A DNA stretch of 64,000 bases from assembly GCF_014145325.1 (NCBI RefSeq), contig NZ_JACHTF010000002.1, positions 124,001 through 188,000 of the forward strand. Reading direction: 5' to 3'. The position numbers and the translations under genes were made by a program. The first letter of the stretch is position 1, and each line of letters starts with the position of its first letter. Of the stretch, positions 22,671-33,406 are shown one piece after another. This DNA is from Marilutibacter spongiae. Lineage in GTDB: Bacteria > Pseudomonadota > Gammaproteobacteria > Xanthomonadales > Xanthomonadaceae. The notes below the pieces were generated by a model. That model had not been told where the DNA came from and did not search any database. It was given only the letters and a program-made list of their open reading frames with translations.

Positions 22671-23533
22671 GCGCCGCCAACATCGTCAGTGCCCGTGGCC
22701 TGCGCAAGGCCTACAAGAACAAACTTGCCCTCGACGACACCCGCTTCGAGATCCCGGCCGGGCGCATCGTCGGGCTGATCGGCCCCAACGGCGCGGGCAA
22801 GACCACGGCGCTGAAGGCCATGCTCGGCCTGATTCCCTTCGAAGGGCAGCTCGACGTGCTGGGCATGGATCCGCGCACCCGTCGCGACGACCTCATGCGC
22901 GACGTGTGCTTCATCGCCGACGTCGCGGTGCTGCCTCGCTGGATGAAGGTCAAGGAGGCGATCGAGTTCGTCTCCGGCGTGCACCCGCGCTTCGACCGCG
23001 AACGCTGCCAGCGCTTCCTCCAGGGCACCCAGCTGCGGCCCGACATGCGGGTGCGCGAAATGTCCAAGGGCATGATCGTGCAGCTGCACCTGGCCCTGGT
23101 GATGGCGATCGACGCGCGCCTGCTGGTGCTCGACGAGCCCACCCTGGGCCTGGACATCCTGTACCGCAAGCAGTTCTACCAGCGCCTGCTGGAAGACTAC
23201 TTCGACGAAGACAAGACGATCATCGTCACCACCCACCAGGTCGAGGAGATCGAACACATCCTCACCGACGTGATGTTCATCCGCGACGGCAAGATCGCAC
23301 TGGAAAGCGAAATGGATACCCTCGGTAACCGCTTCGTCGAAGTGCTGGTCAACGCCGATCGCGCGGAGGAAGCGCGCGGCCTGGCGCCGATCGACGAGCG
23401 TGCCCTGCCCTTCGGCAAGACGGTGATGCTCTACGACGGCGTCGACGCCGGCCGCCTGGCGTCGCTGGGCGAGACACGCACGCCGGGCCTGGCCGACCTG
23501 TTCGTCGCCACCATGAAGGGGACCTACGCATGA
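22667..23533 (+). CDS. ABC transporter ATP-binding protein (YtrB-like)
   Basis: A 288-residue ATPase starting at GTG 22667, overlapping the regulator stop. Walker A is GPNGAGKTT (39-47), Walker B is LLVLDEPTLGLD (~152-163) and the switch His is in 'IIVTTHQVEE'. The signature is MSKGM (132-136) instead of LSGGQ, and the Q-loop position reads FIADVAVLP, without the usual Gln. SKGM signatures are seen in this exporter group. A ~60-residue C-terminal extension follows the nucleotide-binding domain. It acts with the permease encoded by the next gene (4-bp overlap). Confidence 0.9.
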   Translation: MSAANIVSARGLRKAYKNKLALDDTRFEIPAGRIVGLIGPNGAGKTTALKAMLGLIPFEGQLDVLGMDPRTRRDDLMRDVCFIADVAVLPRWMKVKEAIEFVSGVHPRFDRERCQRFLQGTQLRPDMRVREMSKGMIVQLHLALVMAIDARLLVLDEPTLGLDILYRKQFYQRLLEDYFDEDKTIIVTTHQVEEIEHILTDVMFIRDGKIALESEMDTLGNRFVEVLVNADRAEEARGLAPIDERALPFGKTVMLYDGVDAGRLASLGETRTPGLADLFVATMKGTYA

Positions 23534-24591
23534 ACGCCATTGCCGAACACGAAGGCGCCACCCCGGCCCGCTCGCCGGTCGCGCCACCGCACCCCACCCA
23601 CAAGTTCAAGCTGCTGCTCAAGCGCGAGTACTGGGAGCATCGCGGCGGCTTCCTGTGGGCACCGGTGATCGCCGGCGGCATCTCCCTGCTGCTCACGCTG
23701 ATGGGCATCATCATGGCGCTCGCCGCCGGCTACCGGGCCGCCGCCGCGGGCAAGCTGGAGTTCGACGGCGTCAGCGTCAACGGCTTCGACCTGGGCATGC
23801 TGACCAGCAAGCTGAGCGCGGAAGACCTGGAGAAACTGAGCAACGGCATCGACATCTCGCTGTTGTTCAGCGGCATGTGGCCCTACCTGGTGCTGGCCTT
23901 CGTGGTGTTCTTCTACTGCCTGGGCGCGCTGTACGACGAACGCAAGGACCGCAGCGTGCTGTTCTGGAAGTCGCTGCCGCTTTCTGACGCCGAAACGGTG
24001 TTGTCCAAGGTCGCCAGCGCGGTGTTCGTGGCGCCGCTGATCGCCGGCATCGTGGGATTGGCGACGATGTTCGGGTTCCTGCTGATGATCAGCGTCGTGG
24101 TCCTGGTCCATGGCGGCAACCCGTTCACCCTGCTGTGGGGTCCGGCGCACATGTTCACCCTGATCTCGAGCCACTTCACCTGGATCCCGGTGTACATGCT
24201 GTGGGCGCTGCCGACCGTTGGCTGGCTGATGCTCTGCTCGGTGTGGGCCCGCAGCAAGCCATTCCTCTGGGCGATCATGGTGCCGGTCTTCGCGGGGGTC
24301 TTCATCACCTGGTTCGACGTCATGAAGCTGTTCGACATGTCGAGCGAGTGGTTCTGGAGCAATGTCGTCGGCCGACTGCTGCTGGGCACGATGCCGGGCG
24401 CCCACATGTTCTACCGCGCCGGCGCCGGCGAACTCGATACCGATGGCGGCATGCAGGCGCTGTTGCACGAAGCCTCGATGGGTGGCCTGGTGGAGACGCT
24501 GAAGATGCCCGACCTGTGGATCGGTGCGCTCGTCGGCGCCGCCATGATCTTCGCCGCCATCCGCCTGCGCCGCTGGCGCGACGAAGGCTGA
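23530..24591 (+). CDS. ABC transporter permease (ABC-2 type)
   Basis: A 353-residue membrane protein that pairs with the preceding ATPase. About six transmembrane segments are visible: 'APVIAGGISLLLTLMGIIMALAAGY' (~43-67), 'WPYLVLAFVVFFYCLGALY' (~118-136), 'FVAPLIAGIVGLATMFGFLLMISVVVLV', 'WIPVYMLWALPTVGWLMLCSVW', 'FLWAIMVPVFAGVFITWF' and 'LWIGALVGAAMIFAAIRL'. The segment 'YDERKDRSVLFWKSLPLSDAETVLSK' after TM2 is the classic ABC-2 permease cytoplasmic motif. The start overlaps the ATPase stop by 4 bp. The cargo is unknown. Confidence 0.88.
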   Translation: MNAIAEHEGATPARSPVAPPHPTHKFKLLLKREYWEHRGGFLWAPVIAGGISLLLTLMGIIMALAAGYRAAAAGKLEFDGVSVNGFDLGMLTSKLSAEDLEKLSNGIDISLLFSGMWPYLVLAFVVFFYCLGALYDERKDRSVLFWKSLPLSDAETVLSKVASAVFVAPLIAGIVGLATMFGFLLMISVVVLVHGGNPFTLLWGPAHMFTLISSHFTWIPVYMLWALPTVGWLMLCSVWARSKPFLWAIMVPVFAGVFITWFDVMKLFDMSSEWFWSNVVGRLLLGTMPGAHMFYRAGAGELDTDGGMQALLHEASMGGLVETLKMPDLWIGALVGAAMIFAAIRLRRWRDEG

Positions 24592-24598
24592 CCCCTCC

Positions 24599-24624
24599 GC
24601 CCGCCGGGCCCTGGCCCGGCGGGC
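24599..24624 (+). other. 12-bp hairpin between permease and lipoprotein genes
   Basis: GCCCGCCGGGCC (24599-24610) and GGCCCGGCGGGC (24613-24624) pair perfectly with a minimal loop. There is no U-tract. It lies 8 bp after the permease stop and may terminate partially or stabilise the upstream message, so the next gene could be expressed at a different level. Confidence 0.4.
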
Positions 24625-24644
24625 CGCGAACAAGGAGTTTCGAC

Positions 24645-25346
24645 ATGACATTCCATTCCCACCGCCCCTCCCGGAAGGCCCTGCCCACCCTGGTCCTGCT
24701 GCTGGGCACCCTGCCCTGGCTCAGCGCCTGCGGCGGCACCGACAACCCGTCCGGCAAGGCATCGAGCGCCACGGCGCAGGCCAGTGCCGAACTGGAAGGC
24801 AAGTCCCACGAAGTCGGCGACAAGGTGCGCGAGAAGATGGCGACCCAGGACATCGGCATCGACAGCGATCGTGCCGGCGTGCCCGACGCCAAGATCACGC
24901 CCGAGGGCGACTTCCTGGTCGACGGCAAGCAGGTCGCCGTCAACGCCGAACAGCGCGCGCTGCTGGTCAAGTACCGCAGGCACATCACCGAAATCGCCGC
25001 CTCCGGGGCGCAGATCGGCGTGGAAAGCGCGTCGGTGGCGACCCAGGCGGTCGGCGTGGCCATCGCCAGCATCTTCAGCGGCGAGAGCACCGAGGACCTG
25101 GGCGACCGCATCGAAGCCGACGTCGAGAAGAAGATCCGCGGTTCGGTGGCCGGCCTGTGCTCGCAGTTGCCGGCGCTGATGGAGACCCAGCAGGCGCTGG
25201 TGGCCGCGATGCCGGAGTTCGAGCCCTACGCCGACATGGACGATTCCGACTTCGACGACTGCATGGACGAGACCTCGGTGGCCGGAGCCGATCCGGCGTC
25301 GCCCGCGAACGAGGCCGCGGAAGCCGAAGCCGCCCCCCGCCAGTAA
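24645..25346 (+). CDS. Lipoprotein of the YggN/DUF2884 type
   Basis: A 233-residue lipoprotein. The signal peptide ends 'LGTLPWLSACGG', with the lipidated Cys at 30. The mature part has 'VPDAKITPEGDFLVDGKQVAVNAEQRALLVKYRRHI', the arrangement seen in YggN-like proteins (statement of a value, then a helical tail). An Ala/Gly helical stretch and an acidic C-terminus with two further cysteines (in 'GLCSQLP' and 'DDCMDE') follow. AAGGAG lies 7 bp before the ATG. It is the last gene of the GntR-ABC operon. Function is unknown; the family call rests on motif resemblance only. Confidence 0.65.
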   Translation: MTFHSHRPSRKALPTLVLLLGTLPWLSACGGTDNPSGKASSATAQASAELEGKSHEVGDKVREKMATQDIGIDSDRAGVPDAKITPEGDFLVDGKQVAVNAEQRALLVKYRRHITEIAASGAQIGVESASVATQAVGVAIASIFSGESTEDLGDRIEADVEKKIRGSVAGLCSQLPALMETQQALVAAMPEFEPYADMDDSDFDDCMDETSVAGADPASPANEAAEAEAAPRQ

Positions 25347-25360
25347 CACCGTGCGCCGTG

Positions 25361-25398
25361 CGCCGGCGGCCGCGATGCGCGTGCCGCCGGCGTTTTCG
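25361..25398 (+). terminator. Rho-independent terminator after the YggN-like gene
   Basis: CGCCGGCGGC (25361-25370) and GCCGCCGGCG (25383-25392) form a perfect 10-bp stem with a 12-nt loop, followed by TTTTCGTT. It lies between convergent genes and could also stop the LysR gene transcript coming from the other side. Confidence 0.7.
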
Positions 25399-25410
25399 TT
25401 CCCGGTCGGG

Positions 25411-26385
25411 TCAGACCGCCATGCGCGCCTGCTCGACGTCGTCGCAGGGACGGCCCTTGATGTCGGCGCACTGGAGGCGATCGGTCTCGACCAGGGACGG
25501 GGCCTTCTCGGCCAGGTAGTCGATGAAGACGCGAACCGCCGGCAGCAGCCCGCGACGCGATGCGAACACCGCATGGAAGATGCCCTGCGAGAGCCGCCAG
25601 TCGGGGAGCACGACCTCCAGCTCCCCCGCGCGCACCGCCTCGGCGCAGATCGTCTCGGGCAGCATGGTGATGCCCACGCCCTGCTTGGCGAGCGCCATCA
25701 GCATCGGGAAATCGAAGCCGGCCACGCGCGGCTTGAGGTCGACGCGCCGCACTTCGCCGTCGGGACCATGGAGCTCCCAGCGCTGGCGCGATTCGTCCTC
25801 GTGCATGCTCAAGGTGACGTGCTCGGACAGCGATTCAGGGATCTCCGGCCGCCCCATCTTGCGCAGGTAGGACGGGCTGGCGACCAGCAGCTCCTGGATC
25901 TGCCCGAAGCTGCGCATGATGAGGCTGCCGTCGTCGTCCAGCCGGGCACGCACCCGCAGGGCGACGTCGATGCCTTCGTTGATGATGTCCACCCGGCGAT
26001 TGCTGACGTGCAGCTGCACGCGCACTTTCGGGTAGAGCGCCAGGAAGTCCGGCAACAGCTTGGGCATCTGTTGCTGGGCCATGCTCACCGGCACGCTGAC
26101 CCGGATCAGCCCGCGTGGCTCGGCGCTGAGCCGGTCGACCGCCTCGCGCGCGGCCTGCGCCTCGGCCAGCATCGCCTGGGCGTGGCGGTAGACACTGGTG
26201 CCGACGTCGGTCACCGCGAAGCGTCGCGTGGAGCGCTGCAACAGGCGCACGCCCATGTCGGCCTCCAGCTGGCTGATGCGCCGGCTCAGGCGCGACTTGG
26301 GAATGCCCAGGGCGCGCTCGGCGGCCGCGAACCCCGAGTGCTCCACGACCATCGCGAAGTAGTAGAGGTCATTGAGGTCGTGCAT
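25411..26385 (-). CDS. LysR-family transcriptional regulator
   Basis: A 324-residue regulator. The N-terminal winged helix (~1-60) reads 'MHDLNDLYYFAMVVEHSGFAAAERALGIPKSRLSRRISQLEADMGVRLLQRSTRRFAVTDVG'. The remainder is the periplasmic-binding-protein-like effector domain ('GLIRVSVPVSMAQQQMPKLLPDFLALYPKVRVQL'). It is divergent from the azoreductase gene across a 116-bp AT-rich gap, the usual layout in which a LysR protein controls its neighbour, often in response to quinones or electrophiles. The extended C-terminus carries two Cys (in 'LQCADIKGRPCDDVE'), a possible redox-sensing pair, which is inference. Confidence 0.9.
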   Translation of the reverse strand: MHDLNDLYYFAMVVEHSGFAAAERALGIPKSRLSRRISQLEADMGVRLLQRSTRRFAVTDVGTSVYRHAQAMLAEAQAAREAVDRLSAEPRGLIRVSVPVSMAQQQMPKLLPDFLALYPKVRVQLHVSNRRVDIINEGIDVALRVRARLDDDGSLIMRSFGQIQELLVASPSYLRKMGRPEIPESLSEHVTLSMHEDESRQRWELHGPDGEVRRVDLKPRVAGFDFPMLMALAKQGVGITMLPETICAEAVRAGELEVVLPDWRLSQGIFHAVFASRRGLLPAVRVFIDYLAEKAPSLVETDRLQCADIKGRPCDDVEQARMAV

Positions 26386-26501
26386 GCGACATTTCCATAT
26401 TCAGAACGATCCGTGACATTTAGCTATATTTATCCCGAATACGCAACACCCTAGATTGGCCTCACGCCGGCATGCCGCCGACACCCCACGAGAGGCCCGC
26501 C

Positions 26502-27086
26502 ATGAAACTGCTCCATATCGACTCCAGCGCCCTGGGCGCCCAGTCCGTCACCCGTGAACTGTCGGCCGCGGTCACCGCCCGCTGGCGCGACGCCTTCCCG
26601 GCCCTGCAGGTCGAGTACCGCGACCTCGACGCCCAGCCGCTGCCGCACCTGACCGGCGCCTCGCTGTCGGGCGACGACGCCGCCGGCAACGCCGAGGCCG
26701 ACAAGGCGATGGCCCAGTTCCTGGCCGCCGACGTGATCGTGATCGGTGCGCCGATGTACAACTTCAGCGTGCCGTCCACGCTCAAGGCCTGGATCGACCG
26801 CATCGCGGTCGCCGGCAAGACCTTCCGCTACACCGAGCACGGTCCCGAGGGCCTGGCCGGCGGCAAGAAGGTGATCGTCGCCAGCGGTCGAGGCGGCATC
26901 CACACCGATGCCCCGACCGACTTCCAGGAGGCCTACCTGCGCCAGGTACTGGGCTTCCTCGGGATCGACGACATCGAGTTCGTGCGGGCCGAAGGCGTCG
27001 CCTATTCGCCCCAGCATCGCAGCGAAGCCCTCGCCCAGGCCCACCGTTCGATCGCCCAGCCGGTGCTGCTGCGCAGGGCTGCCTGA
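26502..27086 (+). CDS. azoR: FMN-dependent NADH-azoreductase
   Basis: A 194-residue flavodoxin-fold reductase that reduces quinones and azo compounds with NADH. Evidence: 'MKLLHIDSSALGAQSVTRELS' (phosphate-binding start for FMN), 'APMYNFSVPSTLKAWIDRI' (the family signature) and 'KKVIVASGRGG'. GAGAGG lies about 8 bp before the ATG at 26502. Its divergent LysR neighbour suggests induction by electrophiles or quinones. It is a soluble cytoplasmic homodimer in known relatives. Confidence 0.93.
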   Translation: MKLLHIDSSALGAQSVTRELSAAVTARWRDAFPALQVEYRDLDAQPLPHLTGASLSGDDAAGNAEADKAMAQFLAADVIVIGAPMYNFSVPSTLKAWIDRIAVAGKTFRYTEHGPEGLAGGKKVIVASGRGGIHTDAPTDFQEAYLRQVLGFLGIDDIEFVRAEGVAYSPQHRSEALAQAHRSIAQPVLLRRAA

Positions 27087-27169
27087 GCCAGGCGCGCGGC
27101 GCCGCCGCGTCGCCGCGCATCCCAGTACGGATGCGTCCGCGCTATGCTCGCCCAAAACGGGGCATGGAC

Positions 27170-27736
27170 ATGGACGCATCCCGGGAAATCACCCGGCTCC
27201 TGCAACGCCATCACCAGGGCGATCGCGATGCCTTCGATCGCATGGTGCCGCTGGTCTACGAGCGCATGCGCGGCATCGCGCGCGGCCAGATCGCCCGGGC
27301 CGGCCGCCGGGGGGCGACCCTGGACACCACCGCGCTGGTGCAGGAGGCCTACCTGCAACTGGTCGAGGTCGACGGCGTCGACTGGCAGGACCGCGGCCAT
27401 TTCTTCGCCATCTGCGCGCGGGCGATGCGCCGCATCCTGGTCGACGACGCGCGCCGCCGCCACGCCGCCAAGCGCGGGGGCGACGCCGTGCCGGTGACGC
27501 TGGACGCCGAGGTACTGGCGGCCGAGAGCGCGTCGGACCAGGTGCTGGCGATCAACGACGCCCTCACCGGCCTGGAGGCCTTCAACGCGCGCCTGGCGCG
27601 GGTGGTGGAATGCCGCTACTTCGCCGGCATGACCGAAGAAGAGACCGCTCGGGCGCTGGATACGTCGCTGCGCACGGTCCAGCGCGACTGGATGCGTGCG
27701 CGGGCCTGGCTGCTCAAGGCCCTGGCCGAGGGGTGA
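27170..27736 (+). CDS. ECF-type sigma factor (Sig-70_X6 group)
   Basis: A 188-residue sigma factor of the group usually found next to a TPR Ser/Thr kinase. The sigma-2 region spans residues ~18-95 ('FDRMVPLVYERMRGIARGQIARAGRRGATLDTTALVQEAYLQL') with 'DARRRHAAKRGGD' after it. Sigma-4 is at ~130-185 ('ARVVECRYFAGMTEEETARALDTSLRTVQRDWMRARAWL'). The ATG at 27170 is chosen because GGGG lies 7 bp upstream; an ATG 6 bp earlier has no room for a ribosome site. There is no anti-sigma gene; the downstream kinase, 7 bp away, is the likely partner. Confidence 0.85.
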   Translation: MDASREITRLLQRHHQGDRDAFDRMVPLVYERMRGIARGQIARAGRRGATLDTTALVQEAYLQLVEVDGVDWQDRGHFFAICARAMRRILVDDARRRHAAKRGGDAVPVTLDAEVLAAESASDQVLAINDALTGLEAFNARLARVVECRYFAGMTEEETARALDTSLRTVQRDWMRARAWLLKALAEG

Positions 27737-27743
27737 CGGGCGC

Positions 27744-30545
<2,802 letters not shown>

Positions 30546-30569
30546 CGGTCGACGCGCCGCAACGCGCGA

Positions 30570-31211
30570 TCAGCGGGCTCGACGACAGTCGCCCTTGACG
30601 GTCACCCGGACGCGCCGGACGTTGTTGGCTTCGTTGGTCTCGGCCACGGTCGCGCCATCATCGACCGCGACGTACAGCAGGGTGGTGCCCGGCGCGAGCA
30701 GCAGGTGCCCGTCGGAGTTGACCATCGCGCCCGCCACCAGGCCGGTCACCGGATCGGTGGCCAGCACCGGCCCGGCGACGGCATCGCGATGGATCCGGTT
30801 GGTGAACGCCCCGGCACCGGCCGCGCCGTCGTTGCGGGCGGTGAACCTGTAGCGGAACACGCAGCGACCGCGCTTGAACTGCACCGCGTCGCTTGCCGGC
30901 ACGGTCGCGGCCGTGCCCCAGGGTATCGCGCTGTTGCCGAGCTGGAAGGCATCCACCAACAGCAGGTCGACCGCGCCCACCGGCGCGAACTGTGCCTGAC
31001 GGCCCTGGCCGGGCCCGCCCGGGTCGCCGTCCTGCTGTGGACCCGGCTTCGGCGCCGCGATCATGCCCTGCGCGGGCATCGCGTCCACCGGGTCGACGGT
31101 GGGCTCGCGGGTCTCGGGCGGGCGCTCCTGCGCCACCAGCGGGCCCGAGAGCACCAGCGCCAGCATGCCGGCGCGCGCCAGGCGCGTCGTGTTCGGGGTC
31201 GATCTGGACAT
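30570..31211 (-). CDS. Secreted protein with a CARDB-like domain
   Basis: A 213-residue exported protein. The ATG at 31211 is chosen for the strong GGAGAGGA before it; an in-frame ATG 24 bp upstream lacks one. A signal peptide (cleavage near VAQE, residue 28) leads to a Pro/Gly-rich linker with 'PKPGPQQDGDPGGPGQGRQAQ'. The C-terminal ~110 residues form a CARDB/Ig-like adhesion fold: 'FRYRFTARNDGAAGAGAF' and the typical ending 'LLYVAVDDGATVAETNEANNVRRVRV'. Two Cys (in GRCVF and GDCRR) could form a disulfide. It is convergent with the kinase gene and divergent from the M23 peptidase gene across 240 bp with no clear promoter. Ligand unknown. Confidence 0.68.
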   Translation of the reverse strand: MSRSTPNTTRLARAGMLALVLSGPLVAQERPPETREPTVDPVDAMPAQGMIAAPKPGPQQDGDPGGPGQGRQAQFAPVGAVDLLLVDAFQLGNSAIPWGTAATVPASDAVQFKRGRCVFRYRFTARNDGAAGAGAFTNRIHRDAVAGPVLATDPVTGLVAGAMVNSDGHLLLAPGTTLLYVAVDDGATVAETNEANNVRRVRVTVKGDCRRAR

Positions 31212-31451
31212 CGTGTCCTCTCCTGTCTTGGCCATGCGCGGCGCCTTCCACCGCGCTTCATGGGTCCTATCGGACAACACGGGAAAAACCCGCCACCGGT
31301 GCCATGCCCCGGCTCCGGTCGCCCCGCCCGCCGTGCAAGCGGCGGCGACTGCGTGCGACGGGGTGGCGGGATCCGTGCGCGGTTGCCGACTACCCGGTCG
31401 AGCGCATCGAAACCCCCGGTGCGAACACCCCACCCGCACCGGAGACCCGAC

Positions 31452-32867
31452 ATGCACCTTACCCCTTCCCGCCGCCCGGCCGCCGGCCTCTGCCTGGGCA
31501 CCTGCGCCCTGCTGCTGGCCGGCCAGGCCCTGGCCCTGGAGAAATCCAAGGGCGTCTACCGCATTCCCTACGCCGACGGCACCGATGTGCGCGTCTCCAA
31601 CGACCACCTCAAGCATTCGCCGCCGGGACGCATCGACATGGGCGGGCGCGGCGGCGGCACCTACCGGATCGTGGCCGCGGCCGATGGCATCGTGCGCCGC
31701 GTGGTCGATGGCTTCGACAAGCGCATCGACGACTGCGGCGACCTGGCCGCCAGCGAGAAGAAGAACAACTACGTCTGGATCGAGCACCCCAATGGCGAGT
31801 GGACCAAGTACACGCACATGGCGGAGGGCTCCTCGACCGGCAAGGCCGGGCTGAAGGTCGGCCAGTCGGTGAAGGCCGGGACCTACCTGGGCGACGAATC
31901 CGACGTCGGTTGCGCCAGCGGCGACCACCTGCACTTCGAGGTCGGCGTGCCCCGCGCGACCGACGGCATCACCACCGTCGGCGGCTTCCTGGCCGACAAC
32001 GCCGGCAGCAAGCGCAACCGCATCCCGCGCATCTGCGGGATCGATGGCGGCATCTTCGCCAGCGGCCAGTCCTACGAGGCGCGCAAGGTGCCCGGCGCCA
32101 TCCAGGCGGGGGCCAAGGAAGTCGCGCGTCATGGCGTGTCCGCGCGCGATTACCAGTGCCTGTTCGACCAGGCCGTCGCCTCGGGCTACGCACTGGACTG
32201 GATCGACGGCTTCGACGTCGGCGGGAAGGTCTACTACAACGCGGTGTTCCGGCCACGCAGCGGTGCGTGGAGCGCCTTCCATGGCCTGTCGGCCGCGCAG
32301 TACCAGCAGCGCTTCGACCAGTACACCGGCCAGGGCTACCGGCCGGTGCAGGTGGAGAGCTACGCGGGCAGTGGCGGCGTCCGTTACGCGGTGATCTTCC
32401 GCAAGCAGGGCGGCCCGGCCTACTCGGCCTACCACGGACTGGACGCGGCGACCCACCAGTCGCGGATGAACGCGCTGTCCCAGGCCGGTTACCGGCCGCG
32501 CAACGTCTCGGTGGTGTCGGCGGGCGGGCAGCGCCGCTACACCGCGCTCTACGAGAAGGCCGACATCGGCAGCTGGCAGGCCAAGTCGCAGCTGACGGCG
32601 AACCAGTACCAGCAGGCCTTCGAGGCCAACGCGGGCGCGGGTCGCCAGCTCGTCTACCTCAATGCCTACGTCCACGCCGGGCAGGCGCATTTCTCCGCGA
32701 TCTGGAGCTCGAAGGCGACCGGTCCGTACAAGGCGCGCCACGGCCTGGACAGCGGCCAGTACCAGAGCGAGTGGCAGGCCACGACGCAGGCCGGCTACGC
32801 CACCCGCGACGTCACCGGCTACGCGAGCGGCAACCGCGCCCGCTACGCCGCGATATGGCGCAAGTAG
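31452..32867 (+). CDS. M23-family metallopeptidase with five C-terminal tandem repeats
   Basis: A 471-residue secreted zinc endopeptidase. Signal peptide 1-29 (cleavage near ALALE). The catalytic domain spans ~30-185: zinc ligands H55 and D62 ('HSPPGRIDMGG') and H161 in HLH, with H122 ('YTHMAEGS') and H159 as catalytic histidines. The six residues between H55 and D62 exceed the HxxxD of LytM/lysostaphin and suit the wider-spaced relatives (LasA/beta-lytic). M23 enzymes cut peptidoglycan cross-links, often glycine bridges. Residues ~216-471 are five ~50-residue repeats shared with the serine hydrolase two genes downstream. It is first of three co-directional genes. Confidence 0.88.
   Translation: MHLTPSRRPAAGLCLGTCALLLAGQALALEKSKGVYRIPYADGTDVRVSNDHLKHSPPGRIDMGGRGGGTYRIVAAADGIVRRVVDGFDKRIDDCGDLAASEKKNNYVWIEHPNGEWTKYTHMAEGSSTGKAGLKVGQSVKAGTYLGDESDVGCASGDHLHFEVGVPRATDGITTVGGFLADNAGSKRNRIPRICGIDGGIFASGQSYEARKVPGAIQAGAKEVARHGVSARDYQCLFDQAVASGYALDWIDGFDVGGKVYYNAVFRPRSGAWSAFHGLSAAQYQQRFDQYTGQGYRPVQVESYAGSGGVRYAVIFRKQGGPAYSAYHGLDAATHQSRMNALSQAGYRPRNVSVVSAGGQRRYTALYEKADIGSWQAKSQLTANQYQQAFEANAGAGRQLVYLNAYVHAGQAHFSAIWSSKATGPYKARHGLDSGQYQSEWQATTQAGYATRDVTGYASGNRARYAAIWRK
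32097..32864 (+). repeat. Five protein-level tandem repeats in the M23 peptidase
   Basis: Five consecutive ~50-residue units, each following the pattern [A/S]xHGL-x3-QYQ-x-F-x5-GY-x3-V-x-Y-x2-G-x2-RYxAIW-x-K. Unit 1 begins at 'AIQAGAKEVARHG' and is the most divergent; unit 5 begins 'PYKARHGLDSGQYQ' and ends the protein. The units match those of the serine hydrolase at 33.5-34.3 kb and the bacterial tandem repeat described in polyglycine hydrolases (PF17660, from memory). Confidence 0.8.
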
Positions 32868-32928
32868 CGCCATGCCCGCCCGGGCCGCGGCACGACGCCG
32901 CGTCCCGGGCCCACCGGAGGACCCCACC

Positions 32929-33378
32929 ATGACCACCCCGTCCATCCCCATCGACCCCGCGACATCGCACCGCCGTCCCTTCGGAAGCCTCTTCGCGGCC
33001 CTCGCCGTCGTGGCGCTGCTTGCCGCGCAACCGGCCGCCTTCCAGGCCTCGGCGCAGACCCGCGCATCGCTGCCGCGCCAGGCCCTCGCCCTGCCCTCCG
33101 ACAGTAAGGGCGCGACCTGCACCAGCACCGACGGCAAGGCCACCTGCTCGTGCAGCGCGCCGGGGGGCAAGTGCCAGGCCAAGGCCACCAGTTGTTCGTG
33201 CTACGGCGTCCCCCCGCCGCCGGCGCAACCGGCCGGGCAGCGGGGCCCCGGCGGACTATCGGCGACGGGGGCGGCGCTGAAGGCGACCTGCACGTCCGGC
33301 AACGGCCTGAAGGTCTGTGCCTGCGGCGACAAGGGCTGCAATGCCGCCGAAGTCAGCTGCGGCTGCCTCGACCACTGA
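32929..33378 (+). CDS. Secreted 12-cysteine protein
   Basis: A 149-residue protein with no family I can name. The signal sequence is long, with hydrophobic 20-34 ('SLFAALAVVALLAAQPAA') and likely cleavage near ASAQT at 43. The mature part has two six-cysteine modules, C64-C91 and C121-C146, with spacing C-x8-C-x-C-x(6 or 4)-C-x6-C-x-C, joined by a Pro/Gly-rich linker. This is a clear internal duplication and suggests a small disulfide-rich fold. GGAGGA lies 8 bp before the ATG. It sits 61 bp after the M23 gene and 28 bp before the serine hydrolase gene, so it is probably co-secreted, as an inhibitor, chaperone-like partner or effector (inference). Confidence 0.7.
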   Translation: MTTPSIPIDPATSHRRPFGSLFAALAVVALLAAQPAAFQASAQTRASLPRQALALPSDSKGATCTSTDGKATCSCSAPGGKCQAKATSCSCYGVPPPPAQPAGQRGPGGLSATGAALKATCTSGNGLKVCACGDKGCNAAEVSCGCLDH

Positions 33379-33406
33379 TCCATCCCCATCAAGCAAGGAG
33401 AGAACG

